Source: Acidobacteriota bacterium | Lineage (GTDB): Bacteria; Acidobacteriota; Vicinamibacteria; Marinacidobacterales; SMYC01 | Assembly: GCA_004356105.1 (NCBI GenBank) | Contig: SMYC01000207.1 | Location: 1 to 37,330 of the forward strand | Direction: 5' to 3' | Length of the DNA stretch: 37,330 nucleotides | In this document: piece after piece, positions 1 to 8,442 of the stretch | How positions within the stretch are numbered: position 1 is the first letter of the stretch | How the letters are laid out: each line of letters begins with the position of its first letter | Program-made: the position numbers and the translations under genes | The notes under the pieces: generated by a model | Seen by the model: the letters and a program-made list of their open reading frames with translations, nothing else | Told to the model about the DNA's origin: nothing | The model's database searches: none

Positions 1-116
1 CCAAACTCACTACCAGAAAAGCCTTCGGATTCCGTACCTTCAAAGCTGCCGAAGTTGCTCTTTTTCACACACTTGGAGATCTACCGGAACCAGAAATGAC
101 CCACAGATTTTGCTGA
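1..116 (+). mobile_element. 3' end of an ISL3-like transposase gene (partial)
   Basis: The frame starting at base 3 is open from the window edge to a TGA at 114-116. It encodes 37 residues beginning KLTTRKAFGFRTF and ending in LPEPEMTHRFC. From memory of the family, this tail with the R-K-A-F-G-(F/Y)-R-(T/S)-F motif and terminal THRFC resembles the C-terminus of DDE transposases of the ISL3 (IS204/IS1001/IS1165) group. Only the last part of the gene lies in the window, so no catalytic residue is visible. The stop codon lies within a few dozen bases of symporter-like coding sequence on the other strand, which suggests the IS inserted into that gene. I could not define the terminal inverted repeat or a target duplication, because the other IS end is outside the window. 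Confidence 0.5.
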
Positions 117-129
117 GGAGGCATCTTTA

Positions 130-661
130 GAAACAGTCCCGTTGAGATGGAGGCGCTCGCGGCATCGGCGTTGACGCGCTTCCAGTTGAGGCCTATCGCC
201 ATCACGGGAGCAAACGCGACGCCGAAGGTTCCATAGGCAAGCGTGCCGAGAAGTGCGATGAGGTCGCCATGGGCGTAAGCGAAGACCCCGGCCACGACCG
301 CGATCCCGAGCGTTGCGGCGCGGCCCCAGAAAAGCTCGTCCCGCACCGAGCGGCCGAAGGCTTTCGGTAGATCCTGCACGAGAGCGGCCGAGCCGATGTT
401 GAGAAACGAGTCCACGCTCGACATGATCGCTGCGAGAATACCGGCGAAGACGAGGCCCGCTAGAAGCTCTGGCGCGAAGTTCAGGAGGAACAATGGCGCC
501 GCGTCGTCGGGTTGCTCGAGCGGGGGGAGCTTGCCTCGAGCGACGAGCGCAGGCACAGCAAGGCCGATCCCCAGCATGATGAGAACGCACATGCATTGCG
601 TGACGCCGATGATGACCGGAAGCCATTTGAGCTTCGAACGTAAGCGGCTCGCCGGGGGGAG
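130..661 (-). pseudogene. Truncated sodium:solute symporter (SSS family) remnant
   Basis: Read on the minus strand, this stretch encodes about 175 residues of a sodium/solute symporter. It shows several hydrophobic helices and the segment FAGILAAIMSSVDSFLNIGS, which is typical of the SSS (PutP/SglT-like) core. Both ends are missing. Downstream, the homology stops near base 130, where the transposase tail begins. Upstream, the frame extends past the ATG at 592 through a plausible helix (KLKWLPVIIGVTQ) to an in-frame stop at 662-664, just before panE. A complete member has roughly 450-550 residues and 12-14 helices, so only a central to C-terminal third remains. It is therefore called a pseudogene. 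The exact IS junction is uncertain by about 20 bases. Confidence 0.7.
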
Positions 662-698
662 TCAACCCGTGGGAGCGATTTTGATAGAGTCACGGCCT

Positions 699-1625
699 AT
701 GAAGATTGCGGTCTTCGGGGCCGGTGGTATCGGCGGCTATTTCGGAGCGCGTCTTGCGGCGGGCGGCGGTGAGGTGCATCTCATTGCCCGTGGCGCGCAT
801 CTCGAGGCGCTCCGAAGCGGGGGGGTGCGCATCGTCAGCGCGAACGGGGATCTTCATCTCGAGCTCCCCGCCACCGATCGTCCAGAAGATATCGGTGGCT
901 CTGACGTCGTTCTTTTTTGTGTCAAGTCGATGGATACCTTGGAGGCCGCAAGGCGCCTCGAGCCGCTATTGAGAGAGGGCACCGCCGTCATTACGCTTCA
1001 AAACGGTGTCGACAACGAGGAGACCATAGCTTCGGTCATCCCGTCGACCCATGTCGTCGGGGGCGTCGCCTACATTCTCGCAACGGTAACGGGGCCGGGC
1101 GTCGTGACCCATCAGGGTAAGCTCGCGCGCATCGTTTTGGGCGAGCTCGACGGGAGCAAGACCGCACGTCTCGAAGCGTTCGTCGATCTTTGCCACGCGA
1201 GCGACATCGATGTCGACCTCACGGCGACCATTCGAAAAGAGCTCTGGAAAAAATTCGCCGTGATCTGTGCGACCGCCGGTATGACCGCCGCCGTGCGGCT
1301 TCCGCTCGGGGACATTCGCGCCTCGGAAGCTTCACTTGCGATGTATCGCGAGTTGGTATCAGAAGTCGTGTCCGTTGCGAACGCATCCGGCATGGAGATG
1401 GCGGGCGACACCGTAGCAAGGATCATGGAAGTGCTCGAGACGCTCCCGGCCGAGTGGTACTCCTCGCTCCATTACGACATGACCCATGGCAAGCCGATGG
1501 AGCTCGAAGCGCTTCACGGAACGGTCAAGCGGCGTGCCCGTGAGCTGGGTGTTTCCGTGCCGATGAGCGAGGCTGTCTACGGCGTGCTCGCACCCTGGGC
1601 CACTCTTAACCTCGAGAGAAAATGA
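699..1625 (+). CDS. panE: 2-dehydropantoate 2-reductase (ketopantoate reductase)
   Basis: The 308-residue product begins MKIAVFGAGGIGGYFGARL, the N-terminal NADPH-binding Rossmann motif (GxGxxG) expected for ketopantoate reductase, followed by the ApbA-type C-terminal helical domain. The segment KELWKKFAVICATAGMTA carries the conserved lysine region of the second domain. The family reduces 2-dehydropantoate to pantoate with NADPH in cytoplasmic coenzyme A biosynthesis. Length matches the usual 290-310 residues. The frame stays open about 100 codons upstream, but that extension overlaps the symporter remnant and is not protein-like, so the ATG at 699 is the start. A weak promoter-like TTGATAGAGT ends at 690, only 8 bases before the ATG. 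The 3' end overlaps the convergent neighbour by 49 bp. Other ApbA-family 2-ketoacid reductases remain possible. Confidence 0.85.
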   Translation: MKIAVFGAGGIGGYFGARLAAGGGEVHLIARGAHLEALRSGGVRIVSANGDLHLELPATDRPEDIGGSDVVLFCVKSMDTLEAARRLEPLLREGTAVITLQNGVDNEETIASVIPSTHVVGGVAYILATVTGPGVVTHQGKLARIVLGELDGSKTARLEAFVDLCHASDIDVDLTATIRKELWKKFAVICATAGMTAAVRLPLGDIRASEASLAMYRELVSEVVSVANASGMEMAGDTVARIMEVLETLPAEWYSSLHYDMTHGKPMELEALHGTVKRRARELGVSVPMSEAVYGVLAPWATLNLERK

Positions 1626-2422
1626 GGTTCCCAATTCTCGGATCGGTACGAGATGCGCTCGACTTCCGACAGGTCTTCGCGTCTCAGAAAGGCGAGACGC
1701 GATAGGTCATAGAAGTCGAAGCCGTTGGGCTGGAAAACGATCGTGAGGAACTGGCCCAGCTCGACAGCGTTTCGCATATCCGCGACGCTCGGCTCGATAC
1801 CTTCTTGGAAGCCGGCGCCCGTTTCCCGTGGCGGGTGGATGTGCCAAAAGCCGACATAGCGCCCCCGCCAATCCGTTTGTTCGATCATCCGGACTTGGAT
1901 CGAAGGCTCGGTGGTCCATGTCTTGAAATATGTCGCGACGGTATTGGCTATGATGGTCTCGAGGAGCTCGAGATCCTTCGCGCTCAGCGCGCTCTCCGAG
2001 GCGAGGCGATATAAAAGGGCGTGGAGGCCGCCCGTATTCTCGAGCAAGCGCCGGCCTTCGGACGTGCCCTCGAGATAGGAAAGCATTTCACGCGGACGGT
2101 TCCCGAGTGCTACGAGCTCACGGATGGCGGTATGAACCGGATCGGGGTAGAGCACGAGCTCGAGGCGGCCTTCGGTGAGCATCGCTTCGCCGCCGAGCTC
2201 GGGCGTGACCATCCGGTCTTCGAAGTTCAGGCTTTCGGCCATCGAGCGTTCGAACAGCGAACGGATCGCCTCGACGCCGTGCGGCGAGAGCACAGCGGTG
2301 CGGAGCTCCGCCGTCGAGACGGGATTTTGAAGCGTTGCCTGAGCGAGCTCGAGATACTGCGTCTCACGATCGCTTTGGCCGCCATGCGTGAGCGAGATCA
2401 AGAGCTGGATGAGAAACAACAT
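1577..2422 (-). CDS. Hypothetical secreted protein with JAMM-like His/Ser/Asp motif
   Basis: This 281-residue product is not one I can name. It starts with a hydrophobic stretch (MLFLIQLLISLTHGG) that could be a short signal peptide or anchor. The most informative part is near the C-terminus: H194-I-H196-P followed by S212-V-A-D215, with E181 upstream. This recalls the zinc-binding JAB1/MPN/MOV34 motif (E...HxH...SxxD), but the gap between the second His and the Ser is 15 residues instead of the usual 7, so the match is loose. It could be a divergent metalloprotease or a fold only resembling one. The gene converges on panE with a 49-bp overlap, and its 5' end faces accA across a tandem repeat. 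Confidence 0.6.
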   Translation of the reverse strand: MLFLIQLLISLTHGGQSDRETQYLELAQATLQNPVSTAELRTAVLSPHGVEAIRSLFERSMAESLNFEDRMVTPELGGEAMLTEGRLELVLYPDPVHTAIRELVALGNRPREMLSYLEGTSEGRRLLENTGGLHALLYRLASESALSAKDLELLETIIANTVATYFKTWTTEPSIQVRMIEQTDWRGRYVGFWHIHPPRETGAGFQEGIEPSVADMRNAVELGQFLTIVFQPNGFDFYDLSRLAFLRREDLSEVERISYRSENWEPHFLSRLRVAQGASTP

Positions 2423-2438
2423 GTCTTTCGCGCTTTTG

Positions 2439-2484
2439 TTCCGACTTTATTCCGACTTATTCCGACTTATTCCGACTTATTCGA
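2439..2484. repeat. Short tandem repeat, 10-bp unit
   Basis: A 10-base unit, TTCCGACTTA, is repeated head to tail about four times. The first copy has one extra T and the series ends in a partial copy (TTCGAC). The array fills much of the 106-bp gap between the divergently transcribed JAMM-like gene and accA. Its 10-bp period equals about one helical turn, so each copy presents the same DNA face. A regulatory role is possible but not shown. It could equally be simple slippage expansion. Confidence 0.8.
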
Positions 2485-2510
2485 CGATACCACAATCGAA
2501 CTGACACTTT

Positions 2511-2519
2511 TGCTACACT
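2511..2519 (+). promoter_or_regulatory. Candidate extended -10 promoter for the accA-lpt-rpoN-pts run
   Basis: The bases TGCTACACT form a TGn-extended -10 element (TACACT at 2514-2519), ending 9 bases before the accA ATG at 2529. No convincing -35 hexamer is seen 17 bases upstream, which is acceptable for extended -10 promoters. A start site about 7 bases downstream would leave almost no 5' leader, consistent with the poor Shine-Dalgarno sequence ahead of accA. Confidence 0.35.
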
Positions 2520-2528
2520 GAGCGCGTC

Positions 2529-3497
2529 ATGGGCATGGATATATTGGATTTCGAGGCGCCTTTGGCCGCACTCCAAAAGGAGATCGAGTCGCTGACCGGA
2601 TACCCGGCAGACGCGGGCAAAGAGCGTGAGATCGCGCGGCTTTCGACGAAACTCGACGAGATGCGGCGTGAGATCTATTCAAAGCTCACACCGTGGCAGA
2701 CCGTGCAGGTGGCGCGCCATTCGCAACGACCCTACGTGCTGGATTTTATCGAGCATTTGTTCACAGGTTTCGTCGAGATTCAAGGTGATCGCCGCTTCGG
2801 AGAAGACCCGGCCATCGTCACCGGTATGGCGTGGTTTCACGACAAACCCGTCGCCGTCATCGGCCACCAAAAAGGACGCGACACCAAGCAGAAGATTCGG
2901 CGTAATTTCGGGATGGCGCGGCCAGAAGGCTATCGGAAAGCACTCCGTGTGATGCGCATGGCGGACAAGTTTGAGCGGCCTATCTTTTGTTTCGTCGATA
3001 CACCTGGCGCCTATCCTGGGATCGAGGCCGAAGAGCGGGGACAGGCCGAAGCCATTGCCGTCAACATTCGCGAGATGGCGCGGATCCGAGTCCCCATCAT
3101 CGTGGCCGTCACTGGAGAAGGCGGAAGCGGCGGAGCGCTCGCGGTTGCGGTTGGCGACGAGATACTCATCATGGAGCACTCCATCTATTCCGTCATTTCG
3201 CCGGAAGGATGTGCGGCGATCCTTTGGAAGGATGCCGGGCGCGCCGAAGAGGCCGCGGATGGTTTGAAGCTCACCGCGACGGACTTGCTCGAGCTCGGTC
3301 TCGTCGATCGCATCGTGCCCGAGCCGGTCGGAGGAGCCCATACGGCTCATCGCCAGACGGCTCAGATGCTGAACAAATACCTCGTCGAAGCGCTCGAGCG
3401 TTCAGAACGGTTCAGCCCGGAAGAGCGGGTCGAAGCCCGTTACCAAAAGTTTCGGCGAATGGGGGAGGTCGGGCTCGAGGTCCGAAACGGTTCATGA
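2529..3497 (+). CDS. accA: Acetyl-CoA carboxylase carboxyltransferase subunit alpha
   Basis: The 322-residue product is a full-length AccA. It has the N-terminal helical region (LDFEAPLAALQKEIESL), then the carboxyltransferase fold with signatures such as FIEHLFTGFVEIQGDRRF, GHQKGRDTK, FVDTPGAYPGIEAEERGQ and GEGGSGGALAVAVGD. With AccD it transfers the carboxyl group from carboxybiotin to acetyl-CoA, giving malonyl-CoA for fatty-acid synthesis in the cytoplasm. accD is not in the window. The start at 2529 has no clear ribosome site; a second ATG follows two codons later. The stop overlaps the ATG of the next gene (ATGA), implying translational coupling with the LPS-export genes. Confidence 0.95.
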   Translation: MGMDILDFEAPLAALQKEIESLTGYPADAGKEREIARLSTKLDEMRREIYSKLTPWQTVQVARHSQRPYVLDFIEHLFTGFVEIQGDRRFGEDPAIVTGMAWFHDKPVAVIGHQKGRDTKQKIRRNFGMARPEGYRKALRVMRMADKFERPIFCFVDTPGAYPGIEAEERGQAEAIAVNIREMARIRVPIIVAVTGEGGSGGALAVAVGDEILIMEHSIYSVISPEGCAAILWKDAGRAEEAADGLKLTATDLLELGLVDRIVPEPVGGAHTAHRQTAQMLNKYLVEALERSERFSPEERVEARYQKFRRMGEVGLEVRNGS

Positions 3498-5506
3498 CGT
3501 TCACGCAGATCCGCATCATCAAATGGATGCTTCTCGTGCTCTTTGTCGTCTGTGCGGGCTATGTCGTTCATCACCTTCGTGAAGGCATGCGCTCGGCTAC
3601 GGCCGAGGTATTGGACATCCCGGACGAGCCGGAGAACGTTACGTCGCGCCAGGTGGAGCTCGAGCAGCTCGACTCGGAAGGAAATACGGCGTGGACCTTG
3701 AAAGCGGCGGAGAGCGTCGGTCAGACGGACTCTGGGCAACAGTTTCGCGACGCGGAGATCCACTTCTCAGGGGCGGACGGCACGCCGGTCGTGGTGACCG
3801 CGGATCTGTGCCATGTCCGCCGGGACAGCTCCGTCCATCTTCAGGGTAACGTCGTCATCCGCGACAACACCTCGCTTCGTCTCGAGGCGGAGTCCCTCGA
3901 GTTTCGCCGGTTCCCGGATCGGGTGTGGAGCACCGAGCCGGTGCGCTATTTCAAAGACGACATCGTTGGCGATGCGGGCAGCATGAGCTACATCATCAAA
4001 CGGGGTGAGCTCAACCTAGACGACGGTGTGGATATGATCCTCAACCCGAGCTCCGAATCTCCGTTGCACATCACGAGCAAGTCGGCCTTCATGAACAAAA
4101 CCCGCCATTGGGTGCAATATCTCGACAAGGTCGAAGTTCGGCAGAAAAGCGGGTTCTTGACTTGCAACGACCTTCAGGTCTTTTTGACCGACGACCATAC
4201 AGGCATCGAGCGCATCGATGCCTTCGAGAACGCTGTCATGAATCTGGAGGTTTCGGACGAGGAAGTCGACGACGATAGCGAGATGTCGGGCGCTTTGACA
4301 TCGCAGGCCGGGTCGAAGCGCCTTTCGGCCGAGCGCCTCGAGATGCTCTTTCGCCCCTCCGGCGAAGGCCTCGAGCGGGTGCGCGCTCTCAATGGCGGCC
4401 GGCTCGAACTGCGGCTACCGGACAACGCAACCGAGGGCTATCACAAGGAGCTGACTGGCCATACGCTCGCCTTTGATTTCGACGAACAAGGCGAGATCAC
4501 GAAGCTTCGGGGGCGCGGCGGCGTGACGCTCGTTCTGATTCCAGTGAGCGGCGACGACGGTGCACGCACGATCATAAGGGCGCGGCGGATCGAAGGCGAC
4601 TTCGATCCCATGACCGGTGACCTCGTGGACGCGCGGTGCACGCGCGCCGTTGAGTTCGAGCAAGGCGACGTTCGCGCCACGGCGGGGGAAGGCATCTTCC
4701 GCGGGGCCGACTCGAAGCTCATTCTCATAAAGTTGCCTCGACTCTGGGACCCGCGCGCAAGCCTCGAAGCTCGAAGGATCGTCGTGGATATCGAGACGGG
4801 CAACGTCAGAGGTATCCGGGACGTTCGCTCTTCCTCCGCGGGCGGGTCAGGAGGTGTGGGATTGTTTCCGTCGACCGAAAAAGAACCCGTTTATTTTGTC
4901 GCGGATCATCTGTTCTACAATCGGAGCCGCGAGCTCGCGGTCTATACCGGCGGCGCACGAGGCTTCCAGGGACGGAGCCGAGTCGAAGCCGATACCATCC
5001 AGATCTTCGAGAAGACGGGCGATCTTATCGCCGAAGGCGACGTGCGGACGGTTCTCTTGCAGGATCTCGTCAAGAGCGAAGACGGGGAAGAGGGTGGTCC
5101 TGTCGAGCCGACGGTGACGACCGCCGCGAGCTTTCACTACCGGGCGGTAGACGAAGTACTGGAGTATCACGGCGAGGTCGAAATGCGCGCCAAAGAGATG
5201 ACGCTTCGTGGTGACCGTGTCGAGGTCCGGCTCAACAAAGGCGGGAGTGGGGTCGAGGAAGTCTATGCCGAAGGTGAAGTGGAGATTTCCATGGCTGACG
5301 GAAGGGCGGCTGGCGAGTATGCAAGATACTTGCCGGATGAGCAAAGTATGACCCTCCAAGGAGAGCACGCGTGGCTCCAAAATGACGGTAAACTCACGGA
5401 AGGTAAGCAGTTGACTTTCTTTTTATCGAATGATAAAATTTTAGTCGACGGTCAAGAACAAAACCGAACCAAGACCACGTACACATCCAAAACCCACCCT
5501 TTCTGA
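3494..5506 (+). CDS. LptC-LptA (OstA-like) fusion, LPS export periplasmic bridge protein
   Basis: The 670-residue product has an N-terminal membrane anchor (about residues 9-25) and then long beta-rich repeats. The first part (about 55-200) matches the LptC jelly-roll, with motifs such as [16 protein letters not shown] and a 'LEAESLEF' type strand. The C-terminal part (about 480-640) resembles LptA/Ost[38 protein letters not shown] and [13 protein letters not shown]. LptC and LptA normally are separate proteins of about 190 and 180 residues, so this is a fusion with extra beta-jellyroll repeats between them. In LPS export, LptC sits on the inner-membrane LptBFG complex and LptA bridges the periplasm. 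The start was chosen from the ATGA overlap with accA and because the open frame upstream is only the accA shadow. lptB follows with a 1-bp overlap. Confidence 0.8.
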   Translation: MTFTQIRIIKWMLLVLFVVCAGYVVHHLREGMRSATAEVLDIPDEPENVTSRQVELEQLDSEGNTAWTLKAAESVGQTDSGQQFRDAEIHFSGADGTPVVVTADLCHVRRDSSVHLQGNVVIRDNTSLRLEAESLEFRRFPDRVWSTEPVRYFKDDIVGDAGSMSYIIKRGELNLDDGVDMILNPSSESPLHITSKSAFMNKTRHWVQYLDKVEVRQKSGFLTCNDLQVFLTDDHTGIERIDAFENAVMNLEVSDEEVDDDSEMSGALTSQAGSKRLSAERLEMLFRPSGEGLERVRALNGGRLELRLPDNATEGYHKELTGHTLAFDFDEQGEITKLRGRGGVTLVLIPVSGDDGARTIIRARRIEGDFDPMTGDLVDARCTRAVEFEQGDVRATAGEGIFRGADSKLILIKLPRLWDPRASLEARRIVVDIETGNVRGIRDVRSSSAGGSGGVGLFPSTEKEPVYFVADHLFYNRSRELAVYTGGARGFQGRSRVEADTIQIFEKTGDLIAEGDVRTVLLQDLVKSEDGEEGGPVEPTVTTAASFHYRAVDEVLEYHGEVEMRAKEMTLRGDRVEVRLNKGGSGVEEVYAEGEVEISMADGRAAGEYARYLPDEQSMTLQGEHAWLQNDGKLTEGKQLTFFLSNDKILVDGQEQNRTKTTYTSKTHPF

Positions 5507-6231
5507 TGCAGGTTTTGCGGGGCGTGGCGCTCGTCAAGTCCTTTCGCAAGAAAAAAGTCGTGGACGAGGTCGACCTCGAAGTGCGTGAGGGCGAGGTGGT
5601 CGGACTGCTCGGGCCCAACGGCGCGGGCAAAACGACGTCGTTTCATATGGTGGTCGGGCTGACGCGGCCCGATTCGGGCAAGGTGTTCTTGAACGATGAG
5701 GACATCACTTCGCTGCCGATGTACCTGCGGGCCCGCGGCGGCATTAGTTATCTGCCGCAGGAACCGTCGATTTTCCGAAAATTGACGGTAGAAGAGAATG
5801 TTCTAGCTATTTTGGAGACACTGCCTCTAACGCCTCGGGAGAGGCGGCGGAGAGTTGTGGAAGTGCTGGAGGAGCTTGGAATTGCGGACAAATCCCGTTC
5901 TCGCGGGTACACGCTCTCCGGCGGCGAGCGCCGCCGCGCTGAAATCACGCGGGCGCTGGTCACTTCGCCTTCCTTCATGCTCCTCGACGAGCCTTTCGCG
6001 GGAATCGACCCGATCGCTGTCGGCGACATCCAAAAAATCATTCAACATTTAAAATCGAAGGGAATCGGCATTCTCGTGACGGATCACAATGTCAGAGAAA
6101 CCCTGAAGATCACGGATAGAGCCTATATAATGAATGATGGGAAGATTCTTTGTGCCGGAACTCCTGAGGAGTTGGCCGAGAACGAGGATGTTCGGCGGGT
6201 TTACTTCGGCGAGAATTTTCGCCTCGATTAA
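5506..6231 (+). CDS. lptB: LPS export ABC transporter ATP-binding protein
   Basis: The 241-residue product is a stand-alone ABC ATPase of the LptB type. It shows Walker A GPNGAGKT at residues 36-43, a Q-loop in [17 protein letters not shown], the signature LSGGERRR, Walker [14 protein letters not shown] and the H-loop TDHNVRETL. The phrases [12 protein letters not shown] and DPIAVGDIQ are characteristic of LptB rather than of amino-acid or sugar importers. It hydrolyses ATP at the cytoplasmic face to drive LPS extraction by LptFG, which are not in this window. Its ATG overlaps the stop of the LptC-LptA gene (TGATG), so the two are probably co-translated. rpoN follows after 63 bp, the lptB-rpoN-hpf order common in Gram-negative genomes. 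Confidence 0.94.
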   Translation: MQVLRGVALVKSFRKKKVVDEVDLEVREGEVVGLLGPNGAGKTTSFHMVVGLTRPDSGKVFLNDEDITSLPMYLRARGGISYLPQEPSIFRKLTVEENVLAILETLPLTPRERRRRVVEVLEELGIADKSRSRGYTLSGGERRRAEITRALVTSPSFMLLDEPFAGIDPIAVGDIQKIIQHLKSKGIGILVTDHNVRETLKITDRAYIMNDGKILCAGTPEELAENEDVRRVYFGENFRLD

Positions 6232-6294
6232 AACGGAACGTTCTGAAGAGCTTGAAAAAAAATGCCGCGAGAGGCAGCTAACAGCTAGGACGAC

Positions 6295-7818
6295 GTGCAG
6301 CAAAAGCTAACACTCCAGATCAAACTTCAGCAGAAGCTGATCCTCACTCCTTCGCTACAGCAAGCGATCAAGCTTCTTCCCATGTCCAGCCTGGAGCTCG
6401 CGGATATGCTCCAGCAAGAGATCACGGAGAACCCGCTTCTCGAGGAAGAGATCGAGCAGCAGCGAACAGAAGCGACGGCCGAATCCGCCAATGACGCCAA
6501 TGACGCCAATGACGCGGCGAACGAGGCGCCGGGCGAGGGCGCGAGGGAAGCTCAAGCACCCGACGCCAAGGCGGATGGTGAGCCCGAGCCCGACGCGAAG
6601 AATAACGACTCGCTGAACGAGATTGATTACGAGTCTTTCTTTAGCGACTATCTCGACGATGGCTATCGCCCGCCGACGAGCTACGAAGTCCCGGACCTTC
6701 CGCCCATCGAGAACACCCTGTCCACGACCAACTCGCTCGCGGATCATTTGGATTGGCAATTGAGGATGGCTCCGGTCGAGCCGAAGACGGTTGAGATCGG
6801 CGAAGCCATTATCGGGAACATCGACGGCCACGGTTACTTGCAAGCGTCCATGGAAGAGCTATGTGAGATGGGCCCTTATGAGCAACAAGACGTCGAGGAC
6901 GCACTCGTGATAGTGCAGGCCTTCGACCCCGTCGGCGTCGGAGCGCGCGATTTGAAGGAGTGCCTCCTCATTCAACTCCGTCGCCTCGAGCTCACTGGCA
7001 CGCCCGTGGCAACGATGGTGACCGAGCATCTCGACCACATGCAGAACCATCGCTTCAACGAAATTGCGAAAGCAATGCACCTGCCGCTCGAAGACGTTAT
7101 CCATAACTGCGAGATCATCCGTCGGCTCGACCCGCAACCCGGCTCGAAATTTTCGAACGAAAAAAGCTTCTATGTCACGCCGGACGTCTACGTGCTCAAA
7201 GTCGACGGCAAATACGAGATCGTGTTGAACGAAGACCGGCTGCCTCAGCTTCGAATCAGCCCCATCTATCGGCGTATGCTCGAGAACAAGTCCGAGGAGA
7301 ACCACTCGACCCGCGAATATGTGAAAGAGAAGCTTCGAAGCGCTCTATGGCTCATCAAGTCGGTGGACCAGCGGCAAAAAACGATCTACAAAGTTGCCAA
7401 TAGCATCGTGCATCAGCAACAAGATTTTCTCGATAACGGCGTCGAGCACCTGAGGCCGATGGTCTTACGCGATGTCGCGATCGATATTGGCATGCACGAA
7501 TCAACCGTCTCCCGCGTCGTGGCTAACAAATATATCCACACCGTCCAAGGCGTGTTCGACATGAAGTATTTTTTCCATAGCGGCATAGCCAGCATCGGCG
7601 GCGACAACGTCTCGTCGGTCACGATCAAGCGGCGAATCAAGAAAATCGTCGAAGAGGAGAACCCCAAGAAACCTCTCTCCGATTCCAAGATCGTCAGGAT
7701 CCTGGAGGACGAAGGCCTCATTTTGGCACGCCGTACGATCGCCAAATATAGGGAAGAGCTGCGGATCCCACCTTCGAACCAGCGAAAAAACCTCTATTGC
7801 AGCCCATTTGCTTCGTGA
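6295..7818 (+). CDS. rpoN: RNA polymerase sigma-54 factor
   Basis: The 507-residue product has the three sigma-54 regions. The glutamine- and leucine-rich activator-interaction region (LQIKLQQKLILTPSLQQAIKLL) is at the N-terminus. An acidic linker rich in N, D, A and E covers about residues 60-105. The core- and DNA-binding domains follow, ending in the RpoN box ARRTIAKYREELRIP. The helix-turn-helix region reads IGMHESTVSRVVANKYI. Sigma-54 directs RNA polymerase to -24/-12 promoters and needs an AAA+ activator; none is encoded here. The start is GTG at 6295, preceded by TAGGA about 4 bases upstream. The position between lptB and hpf supports the call. Confidence 0.95.
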   Translation: MQQKLTLQIKLQQKLILTPSLQQAIKLLPMSSLELADMLQQEITENPLLEEEIEQQRTEATAESANDANDANDAANEAPGEGAREAQAPDAKADGEPEPDAKNNDSLNEIDYESFFSDYLDDGYRPPTSYEVPDLPPIENTLSTTNSLADHLDWQLRMAPVEPKTVEIGEAIIGNIDGHGYLQASMEELCEMGPYEQQDVEDALVIVQAFDPVGVGARDLKECLLIQLRRLELTGTPVATMVTEHLDHMQNHRFNEIAKAMHLPLEDVIHNCEIIRRLDPQPGSKFSNEKSFYVTPDVYVLKVDGKYEIVLNEDRLPQLRISPIYRRMLENKSEENHSTREYVKEKLRSALWLIKSVDQRQKTIYKVANSIVHQQQDFLDNGVEHLRPMVLRDVAIDIGMHESTVSRVVANKYIHTVQGVFDMKYFFHSGIASIGGDNVSSVTIKRRIKKIVEEENPKKPLSDSKIVRILEDEGLILARRTIAKYREELRIPPSNQRKNLYCSPFAS

Positions 7819-7861
7819 CGCGAGAACCCACGCGCGTTCGCTCACGTCGCGGGAGTGCGCC

Positions 7862-8407
7862 ATGTTGATCCAGATCACGGCTCGGCACATGGATGTGCCC
7901 GCGAAGTTGAAGGCCTATATCGAGAACCGTGTGGAAAAGCTCGACAAATTTATCGATGGCATCACCGATGTCCGTGTCACTTTATCGACTGAAAAGCATC
8001 GACAGATTGCCGAGCTCAACGTTCGTAGTCGCGGGGGCATCCATATGTACGCGACCGAAGCGACCGACGACTTGAAGTCCTCGGTGACCCAAGCTCTCGA
8101 GAAGATTCAAGGACAAGCAAAAAAACACCGCGCCAAACGCATCGACAAGAAACGACGACGCGCCCCAAAGAGTGATGGTGAGGGCACCTTCAACGTGCTC
8201 GCAGGAGCCGAGTCCTCGAACGCGGTAGTGGGCCGCGTGATCGAGAGCCGGCGCTTCGTCATCAAACCTCTGACGGTCGAAGAGGCGGTGTTAGCACTCG
8301 AAGAGGAAGGCGGGGAGTTTCTCGTCTTCAGAAATGCCAGCCACGAGCGCATCAACGTTCTCTATCAAAGGCCCGACGGGAATTTGGGGCTGATTGACCC
8401 GGAGTGA
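7862..8407 (+). CDS. hpf: Long-form ribosome hibernation promoting factor
   Basis: The 181-residue product has the N-terminal S30AE/YfiA fold (MLIQITARHMDVPAKLKAYI, then EKLDKFIDGI), a basic linker (KKHRAKRIDKKRRR), and a C-terminal dimerisation domain (ESRRFVIKPLTVEEAVLALE ... LGLIDPE). This two-domain length marks the long HPF that pairs 70S ribosomes into inactive 100S dimers during starvation, rather than the short gamma-proteobacterial HPF of about 95 residues. The start at 7862 follows GGGAG at 7851-7855, 6 bases upstream. An ORF extension to 7808 overlaps rpoN and lacks homology. Its place directly after rpoN is the standard arrangement. Confidence 0.92.
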   Translation: MLIQITARHMDVPAKLKAYIENRVEKLDKFIDGITDVRVTLSTEKHRQIAELNVRSRGGIHMYATEATDDLKSSVTQALEKIQGQAKKHRAKRIDKKRRRAPKSDGEGTFNVLAGAESSNAVVGRVIESRRFVIKPLTVEEAVLALEEEGGEFLVFRNASHERINVLYQRPDGNLGLIDPE

Positions 8408-8442
8408 GCCGCACGGCCACAGCCCCCATGTGGACCGATTGA

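Noticed and set aside
396..698. Upstream extension of the panE frame by 101 codons
   Set aside because: It overlaps the symporter remnant antisense, has no family homology, and panE homology starts exactly at the ATG at 699.
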